Shown: piece by piece, positions 27,301 through 34,690 of the stretch
Position numbering within the stretch: position 1 is the first letter of the stretch
How the letters are laid out: each line of letters starts with the position of its first letter
NCBI GenBank assembly: GCA_947176895.1
Contig: CAMWSK010000011.1
Location: forward strand, 1-64,000
Reading direction: 5' to 3'
From: an uncultured Prevotellaceae bacterium
GTDB taxonomy: Bacteria > Bacteroidota > Bacteroidia > Bacteroidales > Bacteroidaceae
DNA length: 64,000 nt
Program-made: the position numbers and the translations under genes
Notes under the pieces: model-generated
What the model saw: only the letters and a program-made list of their open reading frames with translations
Database searches by the model: none
What the model was told of the DNA's origin: nothing

Positions 27301-27627
27301 ATAATCGTGCATGATGCAAGTTAAAGCATCACCGCATTTCCTACGTATTTCTTCGTTGTTTATGTGAATGTTATAGGATTGCTGAAGTTCTGCCTGCACT
27401 GCATCCAGGCATCCATCGCTCGCAGGGGTCCCCTGCCAAATGCCATAGAGCTGGTCAAGGATGCGCTCTTTCATTTCAGCCGTGGCTTTGTTGGTGAAGG
27501 TAACAGCCAGCGTATTGGCAAACTCATGGGGGCCGTTCGCCACAAGCAACGTTATATATTGTACGGCCAGATTAAAGGTTTTTCCGCTTCCTGCCGAAGC
27601 GCTGAACACCAAAAAACGAGGCTCCAT
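24391..27627 (-). CDS. addA: AddA-like UvrD-type helicase-nuclease
   Basis: This 1,078-residue protein pairs with the AddB-like product in recombination repair. Walker A is SASAGSGKTFNLA near the N-terminus, and Walker B/Q-motif is VMIDEFQDTSRLQWENF. LTIHSSKGLQF and VAFTRAEQNLFVWG are further UvrD motifs. The C-terminus has a RecB-type nuclease (RRPDRVMMMPDGRIIVVDFK, with the following QVQHYMSF helix). The ATG at 27627 overlaps the cstA stop as TGATG, so translation is probably coupled; a GTG three bases earlier is possible. Confidence 0.9.
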   Translation of the reverse strand: MEPRFLVFSASAGSGKTFNLAVQYITLLVANGPHEFANTLAVTFTNKATAEMKERILDQLYGIWQGTPASDGCLDAVQAELQQSYNIHINNEEIRRKCGDALTCIMHDYSRFRVSTIDSFFQSVLRNMAHELGLNAHLQVDLSDDSVTEMAVEHLLASLKPNDDALLPWLNDYVESRMDEGKSWDIVRDMKDMARNLFKEVYLSRELSPGNSPLNANNIRKYRSVLTNRLRQIQEHINKEANSLTSWFDNGLLKYADISRGTSIETYARRLRDGDLIAAEFNSYLQKMADSPENMLRKADRKNVSADKMSMLQQVSDRLKSLCTLRDQMLSEVTTLQLLLANLHPLGALGAIDRQIKEENAQANRFSLAHTPILLKKMVEESDAPFVFEKSGTQFRNVMIDEFQDTSRLQWENFKVLLMNNLSNGGMSMIVGDIKQSIYRWRNGDWSILNGLMNGEGKRWNVRTRQLSRNFRSMGNVVDFNNRFFRCAAECMDRLNPDAEFKLTDLYADVAQQVPDVKIGHGHVQIHVMDEPDDEWTRVTMYEMGMKMLELHETYGIPYNEMTILIRLNRHIPLLVEFFAQEFPQLKLVSSEAFRLSYSLAINMLVSALRVISDEDLAQPSSIPLRYLIQHYLIDIKKQSDGVDYLSAKAEDVLGPFMQQLPRLAQMPLYNLCEYIYRLLDLDKIEDQDAYWLCFFDELGKYMTDKPCDLNSFLDYWDTTLYKQNIPSSAVDGISVLTIHSSKGLQFHSVFVPFLDDSFEKDRNDDVLWCTPPNEPENMLGLVPVRATSRMRKSDMAGDYVAEHDARRVDALNVLYVAFTRAEQNLFVWGSQSVAKEPSASSRTLGDVIVEALEMEDILQYDEDEGVWKKGPLEHFIPTGSPADSPLPLKMCSFEGSTDFRQSEPSRKFVAAQSVGDDEYEHELATGSNQSDYIHLGKLFHYVLSQIATVDDLPGVIQRLSDQGVFDSVRQRRQAESLIAKGLRHPQVKAWFQPGLQLFNECSMIVEESGEIRTRRPDRVMMMPDGRIIVVDFKFGNPNPGYITQVQHYMSFMSQMYPEKRVEGYLWFVYNNHVEEVK

Positions 27628-29066
27628 CACACACCTCCTTTAGGACGGATGAGCAAAAACAACACACCCAAGAGCATGCCGAACACGCCGCCACAGATTA
27701 CGATAGTCTGATATTTCAGTCCCAGGTCAAGGGATGTAAGCATAAAGTGGCTTGATGTTACTGCCGTAAGGAAGAGAGCGGGCAACAAGGTTATCCAGAA
27801 GAACTTCCCGCGGCGACTGAGCCAAACGGTGAAAGCCCACAGGCCGATGGCCGCCAGCACCTGGTTGGTCCAACCGAAATAGCTCCACAAGGTTTTGAAG
27901 TCTATCACCATCAGCAAACCGGCAATCAGAAAGAACGGCGCACTGGTAAACAGACGTTGCCATATGTTTCGCTGTGGAATCTTCAGAAAGTCGGCGGCAA
28001 TAAGGCGTGCGCTGCGAAAGGCCGTGTCACCTGTGGTGATGGGGGCTGCCACCACTCCCAGCACAGCCAGGACGGCACCTACTTTTCCCATCCATGTCGA
28101 ACAAATGGTATTCACCACCACAGCCGGCGTGCCCATATCGGCCAATGCCTGATAAGTCGTTTTCGTCCCTTCAGCCACGCCCGGCAACGTGCTTGCGAAC
28201 TTTATGCCGGCAGCAGCCCAGATAAGCGCCACAATGCCCTCGGCAATCATGGCACCATAGAATACCGTACGGCCAAGACTTTCATTTTTGATGCACCGTG
28301 CCATCATGGGTGTCTGTGAACTGTGGAAACCACTGATAGCCCCACAGGCAATGGTCACGCAGATGGCCGGAAACACAGGGATGCCGGCAGGATGGTTCCC
28401 TGCCAGCGGGTCTGTTATTTCGGGCATCGTACCCCCACGCGTGAAGATGCCGATACCCACCCCCATTGCCATAATCAGCAGGGCGGCACCAAACAGGGGA
28501 TAGATGTGTCCGATTAGCGCATTGATAGGCAGCAAGGTGGCCAATATATAATAAAGGAAGATGACAATCATCCACACCAGGGGGGTGGACCATTCCCATC
28601 CCTCGGTCAGATGGGCCAGCAAATCAGCCGGCGTCCGGGTAAACACGGCACCGACAAGGACAACCATAATCAGCGTGACAAAAAGCATCAGAACCCTCAT
28701 TCTGTTGCCCATCTCCTGCCCAACGATATCCGTGATGTTCGCACCATTCGAGCGGATGCTGATCATACCCGTAAGATAGTCGTGCACGGCCCCGGCAAAA
28801 ATACAGCCGAACACGATCCAAAGATAGGCGGCAGGACCAAAGAGAATGCCCATGATGGCCCCGAAGATAGGACCCGTGCCGGCAATGTTCAGGAACTGAA
28901 CAAGAAACACCCGCCAAGTGGCCATAGGAACATAATCCACGCCGTCGGATTTCGTGACAGCAGGGGTCGGTCTGTCGGGTTCAACGCCAAAAACGTGCTC
29001 CACCACCCTGCTATAAAACAAAAAGCCAAGGACCAGGAGGACCAGGCTCACACAAAACGTTGTCAT
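27627..29066 (-). CDS. cstA: Carbon starvation protein CstA family transporter
   Basis: A 479-residue inner-membrane protein of the CstA family, which import peptides or pyruvate in other bacteria. It has many hydrophobic segments and the family signatures PMATWRVFLVQFLNIAGTGP and GPAAYLWIVFGCIFAGAVHDY near the N-terminus, then GAISGFHSSQTPMMARCI. It is the short form lacking the long C-terminal extension of E. coli CstA. It is the first gene of a minus-strand run into addA and addB with overlapping stops and starts, an unusual partnership. Its promoter is at 29097-29128. Confidence 0.92.
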   Translation of the reverse strand: MTTFCVSLVLLVLGFLFYSRVVEHVFGVEPDRPTPAVTKSDGVDYVPMATWRVFLVQFLNIAGTGPIFGAIMGILFGPAAYLWIVFGCIFAGAVHDYLTGMISIRSNGANITDIVGQEMGNRMRVLMLFVTLIMVVLVGAVFTRTPADLLAHLTEGWEWSTPLVWMIVIFLYYILATLLPINALIGHIYPLFGAALLIMAMGVGIGIFTRGGTMPEITDPLAGNHPAGIPVFPAICVTIACGAISGFHSSQTPMMARCIKNESLGRTVFYGAMIAEGIVALIWAAAGIKFASTLPGVAEGTKTTYQALADMGTPAVVVNTICSTWMGKVGAVLAVLGVVAAPITTGDTAFRSARLIAADFLKIPQRNIWQRLFTSAPFFLIAGLLMVIDFKTLWSYFGWTNQVLAAIGLWAFTVWLSRRGKFFWITLLPALFLTAVTSSHFMLTSLDLGLKYQTIVICGGVFGMLLGVLFLLIRPKGGV

Positions 29067-29096
29067 ATTCTTTACTTACTTTTTGCAACAGTCTTG

Positions 29097-29128
29097 CAAA
29101 TTTAGGCTATCTTTTTGACAACGCCAAA
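29097..29128 (-). promoter_or_regulatory. Promoter of cstA-addAB
   Basis: On the minus strand TTTG (29128-29125), 20 bases, then TAAATTTG (29104-29097). The ATG at 29066 is 30 bases downstream. Confidence 0.65.
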
Positions 29129-29196
29129 TTTTTGCTTGTTAACGTGAATCCGATGAATTTTAATTGTCTGTAAAAAATCCCCCTCCACGAGTTCCC

Positions 29197-29283
29197 GAAA
29201 AAACATCAACACGTTTTTTAAAAACATGAACACGTTTTCAAAAAACATGAACATGTTTCCCGGCAAACATTAACATGCCTTCT
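29197..29283. repeat. Phased palindrome array 4 (4 units)
   Basis: Centres are at 29208/29209, 29229/29230, 29250/29251 and 29272/29273 (21, 21, 22 bp). Cores are CATCA/ACACG, CATGA/ACACG, CATGA/ACATG and CATTA/ACATG with A/T flanks. The array lies in the divergent region between cstA and the aromatic operon, about 160 bases upstream of the latter's promoter. The bases from 29284 to 29440 hold nothing recognisable. Confidence 0.85.
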
Positions 29284-29441
29284 GGTGCTCCGCGAAACGG
29301 CATTAAAAACACGCGGCCTGCCTTACTCCGGTTTCATCTGACCCGCGTCTTGCTGAATGATAACGTTCACTCTCATCACTCGGCATACAAGCATTTCAGA
29401 ATAGCAAAATGCAAGCATTAACGCAGAAAACTTACAAAATG

Positions 29442-29473
29442 TTTGGCAGTTCTCTCATTTCTTCTTATTTTTG
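29442..29473 (+). promoter_or_regulatory. Promoter of the aromatic amino acid operon
   Basis: TTTG at 29442-29445, a 20-base spacer and TATTTTTG at 29466-29473. A start near 29478 puts the leader peptide ATG at 29496 about 18 bases into the transcript. Confidence 0.75.
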
Positions 29474-29495
29474 CAACAAACAAAATAGAGACGAC

Positions 29496-29603
29496 ATGCT
29501 TTCGGTTTTCAACTATCGCTATAGCTTCTTTTATTACTTTTACTTTAGCAATGAAGTGAAGCGGGATATGGCGTGCGTTGCAGACGCGAAAAACAGTAAA
29601 TAG
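29496..29603 (+). CDS. Phe/Tyr-rich leader peptide of the pheA operon
   Basis: A 35-codon frame starts MLSVFNYRYSFFYYFYFSNE: within residues 5-17 there are ten Phe or Tyr codons. This is the signature of ribosome-mediated attenuation responding to charged tRNA-Phe and tRNA-Tyr. The codons just after the aromatic run (GAAGCGGGA, 29558-29566) can pair with TCCCGCTTC (29620-29628) in the terminator's 5' arm. A longer frame from 29409 contains the same residues but its start lies upstream of the promoter. Everything needed for classical attenuation is present; function is inferred. Confidence 0.85.
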   Translation: MLSVFNYRYSFFYYFYFSNEVKRDMACVADAKNSK

Positions 29604-29618
29604 GAAAACAACAATGAT

Positions 29619-29650
29619 GTCCCGCTTCCCAATCAGGAGCGGGACTTTTT
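29619..29650 (+). terminator. Attenuator terminator before pheA
   Basis: GTCCCGCT (29619-29626) pairs with AGCGGGAC (29638-29645), followed by five Ts. Its 5' arm is also the partner of 29558-29566 in an alternative antiterminator. The pheA start is 16 bases beyond the T-run. Confidence 0.85.
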
Positions 29651-29665
29651 GATTATAGGAGGAGA

Positions 29666-30511
29666 ATGAAACGTAAAGTCGCTATACAAGGGGTGCCGGG
29701 TAGCTTTCATGATATTGCCGCCCATCGCTATTTCCCCGGGGACGACATCGAACTGGTCTGCTGTGACACATTCGAGCAAGTGTTCCGGGCCATGGCTTCG
29801 GATGACGACCTGCTGGCGCTTGTCGCCATTGAAAACACCATCGCCGGTTCGCTGTTGCACAACTATGAACTGCTGAGAGAGAGCGGCTGTACCATTGTGG
29901 GTGAGCAGAAGCTGCGCATCAAACACAGCATCATGTGTCTTCCCGACGAGGATTGGAGCGACCTGAGCGAGGTCAACTCCCACCCCGTGGCCTTGATGCA
30001 ATGCCGGAATTTCCTGTCTCTGCACCGTGAGCTTAAGGTGGTTGAGGTGGAAGACACCGCAGGAGCCGCAGCCGACATCAGCAACAGGCAACTGCGTGGC
30101 CATGCCGCCATTTGTCACCGCGACGCTGCCGGCATCTATAACTTGAAGGTGCTGGAGGAGGGAATTGAGACGAACAAACACAATTTTACCCGGTTCCTGG
30201 TACTGGCAGCCCCCGGAAAAGCCGCCGACATGCGCGATGTCAACCGCACGAACAAGTCGAGCATCGTCTTCAGCCTTCCCCACGAAGAAGGTTCGCTCAG
30301 CGCCATTCTCAGCATCCTGAGTTTTTATAAATTGAATCTGACGAAAATACAGTCATTGCCCCAGATTGGCAGAGAATGGCAATATCTTTTTTATGTCGAC
30401 CTGACCTATACCGACCCCTCAAGATATTTCCTGGCCATCGATGCCATCAAACCCCTCACCCAAGAATTAAAACAATTAGGAGAATATGAAGATGGAAGAG
30501 AAAGCATATAA
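29666..30511 (+). CDS. pheA: Prephenate dehydratase
   Basis: It converts prephenate to phenylpyruvate for phenylalanine synthesis. The 281-residue protein starts KVAIQGVPGSFHDIAAHRYF, typical of the catalytic domain, and holds the VAIENTIAGSLLHNYELL and TRFLVL segments. A C-terminal ACT domain from about residue 205 (SLPHEEGSLSAILSIL, then KIQSLPQIGREWQYLFYVDL) probably binds phenylalanine for feedback control. There is no fused chorismate mutase; that activity sits two genes downstream. The next gene's ATG overlaps its end by 26 bases. Confidence 0.95.
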   Translation: MKRKVAIQGVPGSFHDIAAHRYFPGDDIELVCCDTFEQVFRAMASDDDLLALVAIENTIAGSLLHNYELLRESGCTIVGEQKLRIKHSIMCLPDEDWSDLSEVNSHPVALMQCRNFLSLHRELKVVEVEDTAGAAADISNRQLRGHAAICHRDAAGIYNLKVLEEGIETNKHNFTRFLVLAAPGKAADMRDVNRTNKSSIVFSLPHEEGSLSAILSILSFYKLNLTKIQSLPQIGREWQYLFYVDLTYTDPSRYFLAIDAIKPLTQELKQLGEYEDGRESI

Positions 30512-31667
30512 GCCGGCCCGGCGCCTTGACAGCGTGTCGGAATACTATTTCAGCAGAAAAGGCAAGGAAGTGGCAAAGATGAATGCCGAAGGACTTGATG
30601 TCATCTCCCTGGCCATCGGCAGTCCGGACATGCCCCCCTCACCCGAAACGATTGACACCCTTTGCGAGGAGGCCCGAAAGCCGGACACACACGGGTATCA
30701 ACCCACCGTCGGCACGCCCGAGCTGCGCCAGGCCATGGCACGTTTTTATCAACGCTGGTACGGGGTGGAGCTTGATCCGGCCACCGAGATTCAGCCGCTG
30801 ATCGGTTCTAAAGAGGGCATACTTCACACTACACTGGCTTTCGTCAACCCCGGCGAACAAGTGCTGGTGCCCAATCCCGGCTACCCCACCTACACCAGCC
30901 TCTCAACCCTGTTGGGGGCAGAGGTGGTGAACTACAACCTGAAAGAGGAGAACGGATGGCAGCCCGACTTCGACGAACTGGAGCGGATGGACCTCAGTGG
31001 GGTAAAGCTGATGTGGACCAATTATCCTCACATGCCCACCGGTGGCAGGGCACATCGCGAGACCTATGAGCGGCTGGTGGACTTTGCCCTCCGCCACCAT
31101 ATAATAATAGTGAACGACAATCCTTATAGCTTCATCCTTAACCGTGACGAGCGCCTGAGCATTCTACAGGTGCCCGGAGCGAAGGACTGTTGCATCGAGT
31201 TCAACTCCATGAGCAAGAGCCACAACATGCCGGGATGGCGCGTAGGTATTCTGGCCACCAACAGCCGGTTCATCCAATGGATTCTGAAAGTGAAATCGAA
31301 CATCGACAGCGGTACGTTCCGACCCATGCAACTGGCAGCCGCACGCGCCTTCGACAACTCCTGCGACTGGCACCTGCAGGCCAATGTTGAGCTTTATGCC
31401 CGCCGCCGCACAATTGCCGAGGAAATCATGCGTGTCATGGGATGCACTTTCGACCCCACCCAGCAGGGCATGTTTCTTTGGGGACGTATCCCCGACAGCT
31501 ATGCCGATGCCGAAGAGCTTACCGAAAAAGTGCTGCATGAGGCTCGTGTGTTCTTAACCCCCGGCTTCATTTTTGGCTCTAACGGACGTCGCTATGTGCG
31601 TATCTCGCTATGCGCCAATGAAGAAAAAATGAAGGAAGCACTCAGCCGAATCAAAGAGATTTTTTAA
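30486..31667 (+). CDS. Class I/II aminotransferase (aromatic amino acid operon)
   Basis: A 393-residue PLP-dependent fold-type I aminotransferase. It has the small-domain start YYFSRKGKEVAKMN, WTNYPHMPTGG for the cofactor pocket, NDNPYSFIL, and the Schiff-base lysine in FNSMSKSHNMPGWRVG. Note PHMPTG where most homologues have PHNPTG: the asparagine that contacts the cofactor is replaced by methionine. Sitting between pheA and DAHP synthase, it most likely carries out the final transamination to Phe and Tyr. An ATG two codons later (30492) is an alternative start. Confidence 0.88.
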   Translation: MKMEEKAYKPARRLDSVSEYYFSRKGKEVAKMNAEGLDVISLAIGSPDMPPSPETIDTLCEEARKPDTHGYQPTVGTPELRQAMARFYQRWYGVELDPATEIQPLIGSKEGILHTTLAFVNPGEQVLVPNPGYPTYTSLSTLLGAEVVNYNLKEENGWQPDFDELERMDLSGVKLMWTNYPHMPTGGRAHRETYERLVDFALRHHIIIVNDNPYSFILNRDERLSILQVPGAKDCCIEFNSMSKSHNMPGWRVGILATNSRFIQWILKVKSNIDSGTFRPMQLAAARAFDNSCDWHLQANVELYARRRTIAEEIMRVMGCTFDPTQQGMFLWGRIPDSYADAEELTEKVLHEARVFLTPGFIFGSNGRRYVRISLCANEEKMKEALSRIKEIF

Positions 31668-31707
31668 GAAAAACGTAACAAGCAATAAATTAAAAACACC
31701 TGAACAT

Positions 31708-32775
31708 ATGTCACTTGAAATTGAAAAACTCCGACTCGAAGGCGTTGCTGACGAGCGCCCCTTGGTGATTGCCGGCCCATGCAGCGCAGAAAGTGAGGAA
31801 CAAGTAATGGCAACAGCCAAACAGTTAAGTGCCAACGGTATAAAAATCTTCCGCGCAGGCATCTGGAAGCCTCGCACCAAACCCGGCGGCTTCGAAGGTC
31901 ATGGCGAACTGGCTTTGCCTTGGATGCAGCGCGTGAAAAAGGAATTGGGCATGCTCACCTCCACCGAAGTGGCAACGCCCAAGCACGTGGAGGCTTCGCT
32001 GAATGCGGGCATCGATATTCTATGGGTGGGCGCACGCACCACGGCAAATCCTTTCGCCGTGCAGGAACTGGCCGACTCGCTTAAGGGTGTGGACATCCCC
32101 GTGTTGGTAAAGAACCCCGTAAACCCCGACATCGAGTTGTGGATCGGTGCCCTTCTTCGCCTGAACGGTGCGGGAGTAAAGCGCATCGGAGCCATTCATC
32201 GCGGCTTCTCCAGCATCGACCAAAAGCTCTATCGCAATGCGCCCATGTGGCACATCCCCATTGAGTTGCATCGTCGCTACCCCGCCCTGCCCATCGTATG
32301 TGATCCCAGCCACATCAGCGGCCGGCGCGATTTGATTGCCCCTCTCTGCCAGCAGGCCATGGATCTCGGTTTCGAGGGACTGATTGTGGAGAGCCACTGC
32401 AACCCCGATGAGGCTTGGAGCGACGCATCACAACAGGTGATGCCTCAGGTACTTGATTTTATTCTCGACAGGCTTACCATACGTAATAATCAGGAACTCA
32501 CCGAGTCTCTCGAAAGTCTCCGCAAGCAGATTGACACGATGGACGAGCAGTTGCTCAACTTGCTCACCAAGCGCATGCGCATCAGCCGCGAGATAGCCCA
32601 ATACAAGAAGGTGCACGATATGGCTGTGGTGCAGAACAATCGTTATAGTGAGATTCTTGATACGCGTGCCGTACAAGGCAGTCTTTGTGGCATGGCACCC
32701 GAGTTCATCAAGAAGGTGTTCGAGGCCGTTCATGAGGAGAGCGTGCGCCAGCAGATTGAGACCATCAACAAGTAA
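31708..32775 (+). CDS. DAHP synthase / chorismate mutase fusion
   Basis: A bifunctional 355-residue enzyme. Residues 1-260 are a type I-beta-like 3-deoxy-7-phosphoheptulonate synthase (LVIAGPCSAESEEQVM, FRAGIWKPRTKPGGFEG, VCDPSHISGRRDLIAP), the first step of the shikimate pathway. Residues about 268-355 are an AroQ-class chorismate mutase (LRKQIDTMDEQLLNLLTKRM, then IAQYKK). The fusion links entry to the pathway with the branch point at chorismate, and prephenate is then used by the pheA and tyrA products on either side. Such fusions are often inhibited by prephenate; that is not visible here. Confidence 0.95.
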   Translation: MSLEIEKLRLEGVADERPLVIAGPCSAESEEQVMATAKQLSANGIKIFRAGIWKPRTKPGGFEGHGELALPWMQRVKKELGMLTSTEVATPKHVEASLNAGIDILWVGARTTANPFAVQELADSLKGVDIPVLVKNPVNPDIELWIGALLRLNGAGVKRIGAIHRGFSSIDQKLYRNAPMWHIPIELHRRYPALPIVCDPSHISGRRDLIAPLCQQAMDLGFEGLIVESHCNPDEAWSDASQQVMPQVLDFILDRLTIRNNQELTESLESLRKQIDTMDEQLLNLLTKRMRISREIAQYKKVHDMAVVQNNRYSEILDTRAVQGSLCGMAPEFIKKVFEAVHEESVRQQIETINK

Positions 32776-32799
32776 ACATACCCTTCACAGCGCACAGCA

Positions 32800-33573
32800 A
32801 TGAAAATATTGATTCTGGGTGCAGGCAAGATGGGGTCTTTCTTCACCGACCTGCTCTCTTTTGACCACGAATGTGCCGTCTACGAGATTGATCCCCTGCG
32901 AATGCGTTTTCTCTACAACACCCAACGTTTTACCACGTTGGATGAGATTAAGGAGTTTCAACCCGACATGGTCATCAATTGTGTTACGTTGAAATATACC
33001 ATCGACGTGTTCAAGCAGATTGTCCCGCTTCTGCCTCATTACTGTATCATCTCCGATATCTCAAGCGTGAAAACGGGCTTCAAGGAGTATTATCAGAGCA
33101 CGGGTCTGCCTTTTGTCAGTACCCACCCCATGTTCGGTCCCACTTTCGCCAATCTCGGAGCGCTGAATCATGAGAACGCCATCGTCATCAACGAAGGCGA
33201 CTATCTGGGACGGGTCTTCTTCCTCGACCTCTACCGCCGTCTGGGACTCAACGTCCACGAATACACCTTTGAGGAACATGATGAGGCGATGGCCTATTCT
33301 TTGTCCGTTCCTTTTGTCAGCACCTTCGTCTTCTCTGCCGTGATGAAGCACCAAGATGCCCCTGGAACAACCTTCAAACGCCACTTGGGTATTGCCAAAG
33401 GGGTTCTTTCCGAAGACGACACGCTGCTGCGGGAGATTCTTTTCAACCCGCGTACCAAGAATCATGTCGAAGGGATTCGCGCGGAATTGAAGGATCTGAT
33501 TGACATTATCGAGTGTCGCGATGAAGAAGCCCTCGGACGCTATCTCACACGTATTCGTGAGAATATAAAATAG
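32800..33573 (+). CDS. tyrA: Prephenate dehydrogenase
   Basis: It oxidises and decarboxylates prephenate to 4-hydroxyphenylpyruvate for tyrosine. The Rossmann motif LILGAGKMGSFF opens the 257-residue protein, followed by DISSVKTGFKEYY and the catalytic-site STHPMFGPTFANL. It is short for the family and has no ACT or other regulatory domain. It is the last gene of the aromatic operon, 24 bases after the DAHP synthase fusion. Confidence 0.93.
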   Translation: MKILILGAGKMGSFFTDLLSFDHECAVYEIDPLRMRFLYNTQRFTTLDEIKEFQPDMVINCVTLKYTIDVFKQIVPLLPHYCIISDISSVKTGFKEYYQSTGLPFVSTHPMFGPTFANLGALNHENAIVINEGDYLGRVFFLDLYRRLGLNVHEYTFEEHDEAMAYSLSVPFVSTFVFSAVMKHQDAPGTTFKRHLGIAKGVLSEDDTLLREILFNPRTKNHVEGIRAELKDLIDIIECRDEEALGRYLTRIRENIK

Positions 33574-33591
33574 GATTCAACGGAAGCAAAT

Positions 33592-33672
33592 AAACGGGGT
33601 TGTGTCAAAATTCAGCTCACCCACGAAGTAGGGATGTGTCTTTGATAAGATATTTTTGACGCAACTCCGTTT
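33592..33672. repeat. Inverted repeat with 19-bp arms after tyrA
   Basis: AAACGGGGTTGTGTCAAAA (33592-33610) faces TTTTGACGCAACTCCGTTT (33654-33672). Two mismatches would both be G-U pairs in RNA read from the plus strand, so the transcript can form an uninterrupted 19-bp stem with a 43-base loop. The GGGGTTGTGTCAAAA end looks like transposon termini of this phylum. No T-run follows. Palindrome array 5 starts eight bases later. Confidence 0.7.
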
Positions 33673-33679
33673 AACTTTG

Positions 33680-33737
33680 TTCACCGCGACGTTATTGAAA
33701 AACATCGCGGTGTTTTGTCTCATTCACTGCGGTGAAA
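33680..33737. repeat. Phased palindrome array 5 (3 units)
   Basis: Centres are at 33686/33687, 33707/33708 and 33729/33730 (21, 22 bp). Cores are CACCG/CGACG, CATCG/CGGTG and CACTG/CGGTG, the GC-rich flavour also seen at the end of array 3. The array lies between convergent tyrA and fmt, immediately after the inverted repeat at 33592-33672. Confidence 0.8.
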
Positions 33738-33751
33738 TTTTGACAAATAAA

Positions 33752-34678
33752 TTAACCTCTATATCCCTTGAGGAAGTCCCCCACCGGCATACGCTTCTTT
33801 CCGGCCAGTTGGAGTTGAAGAACCGAGAGCCAACCATCGGTGCAGGCAAAACGAAGGAAGGTCTTTCCATCCGTGTCCACCGTACCCGGTGCCTCGGAGA
33901 ACGAGGTTTCAGGATGTTTCTCCGCCTGAAAAAGCTTTAATTGTTTGCCGTCAAGTGTGGTCCAGGCCGCGGGATAAGGCGAAAGACCACGAACAAAGTT
34001 GTAGGCCGACTCCACGGTGTGTTGTTCCCAATGTATCTCACATGTCTCCTTGAAGATTTTGGGAGCAGGGCGCAATTCACCCTCAACGGTCAATGCGCTT
34101 TGAGGAATGGGAATCACGTTACCCGCCTCGATATCGTCCACCGTGCGCAGAACCAACTCGGCACCCAGATACATGAGGCGGTCGTGTATGTCCTCGGCAT
34201 TGTCTGTCTCGTGAATGGGCACGGCCTCGCGATGAATCACGACACCCGTGTCAATGTCATGGTCCAGAAAGAAGGTGGTGACACCTGTTTCCTTGTCACC
34301 GTTGATGATGGCCCAGTTGATGGGGGCCGCACCGCGATACTGCGGAAGAAGGGCTGCATGAAGGTTGAACGTTCCCTTGGGAGGCATAGACCATACGGCC
34401 TCTGGGAGCATGCGAAAAGCCACCACCACCTGCAGATCGGCCTTATAGGATGCCAGTTCCTCCAGGAAAGCAGGGTCTTTCAGTTTCTCCGGTTGCAGCA
34501 CGGGGATACCCTTCTCCATGGCATATTTCTTCACGGGCGATTGTGAGAGCACGTCCTGATGACGGCCCACAGGCTTATCGGGCATGGTGACCACAGCCAC
34601 CACGTCATATCCTTTTTCCACTAAACGACGGAGACTCTCGACAGCGAAATCGGGAGTTCCCATATAGATGATTCTCAT
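33752..34678 (-). CDS. fmt: Methionyl-tRNA formyltransferase
   Basis: Fmt formylates initiator Met-tRNA using 10-formyltetrahydrofolate. The 308-residue protein has IYMGTPDFAVESLRRL at the start, FNLHAALLPQYRGAAPINWA with the catalytic Asn and His, and DHDIDTGVVI with the catalytic Asp. The C-terminal OB-fold-like tRNA-binding domain begins near residue 205. It is the last gene of the minus-strand run sua5-clc-fmt, 12 bases after the ClC gene. Confidence 0.97.
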   Translation of the reverse strand: MRIIYMGTPDFAVESLRRLVEKGYDVVAVVTMPDKPVGRHQDVLSQSPVKKYAMEKGIPVLQPEKLKDPAFLEELASYKADLQVVVAFRMLPEAVWSMPPKGTFNLHAALLPQYRGAAPINWAIINGDKETGVTTFFLDHDIDTGVVIHREAVPIHETDNAEDIHDRLMYLGAELVLRTVDDIEAGNVIPIPQSALTVEGELRPAPKIFKETCEIHWEQHTVESAYNFVRGLSPYPAAWTTLDGKQLKLFQAEKHPETSFSEAPGTVDTDGKTFLRFACTDGWLSVLQLQLAGKKRMPVGDFLKGYRG

Positions 34679-34690
34679 GTTGTTAAAGAT

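Noticed and set aside
29409-29603. 64-codon version of the aromatic leader
   Set aside because: Its start lies upstream of the -33/-7 promoter at 29442-29473, so only the part from 29496 would be transcribed.
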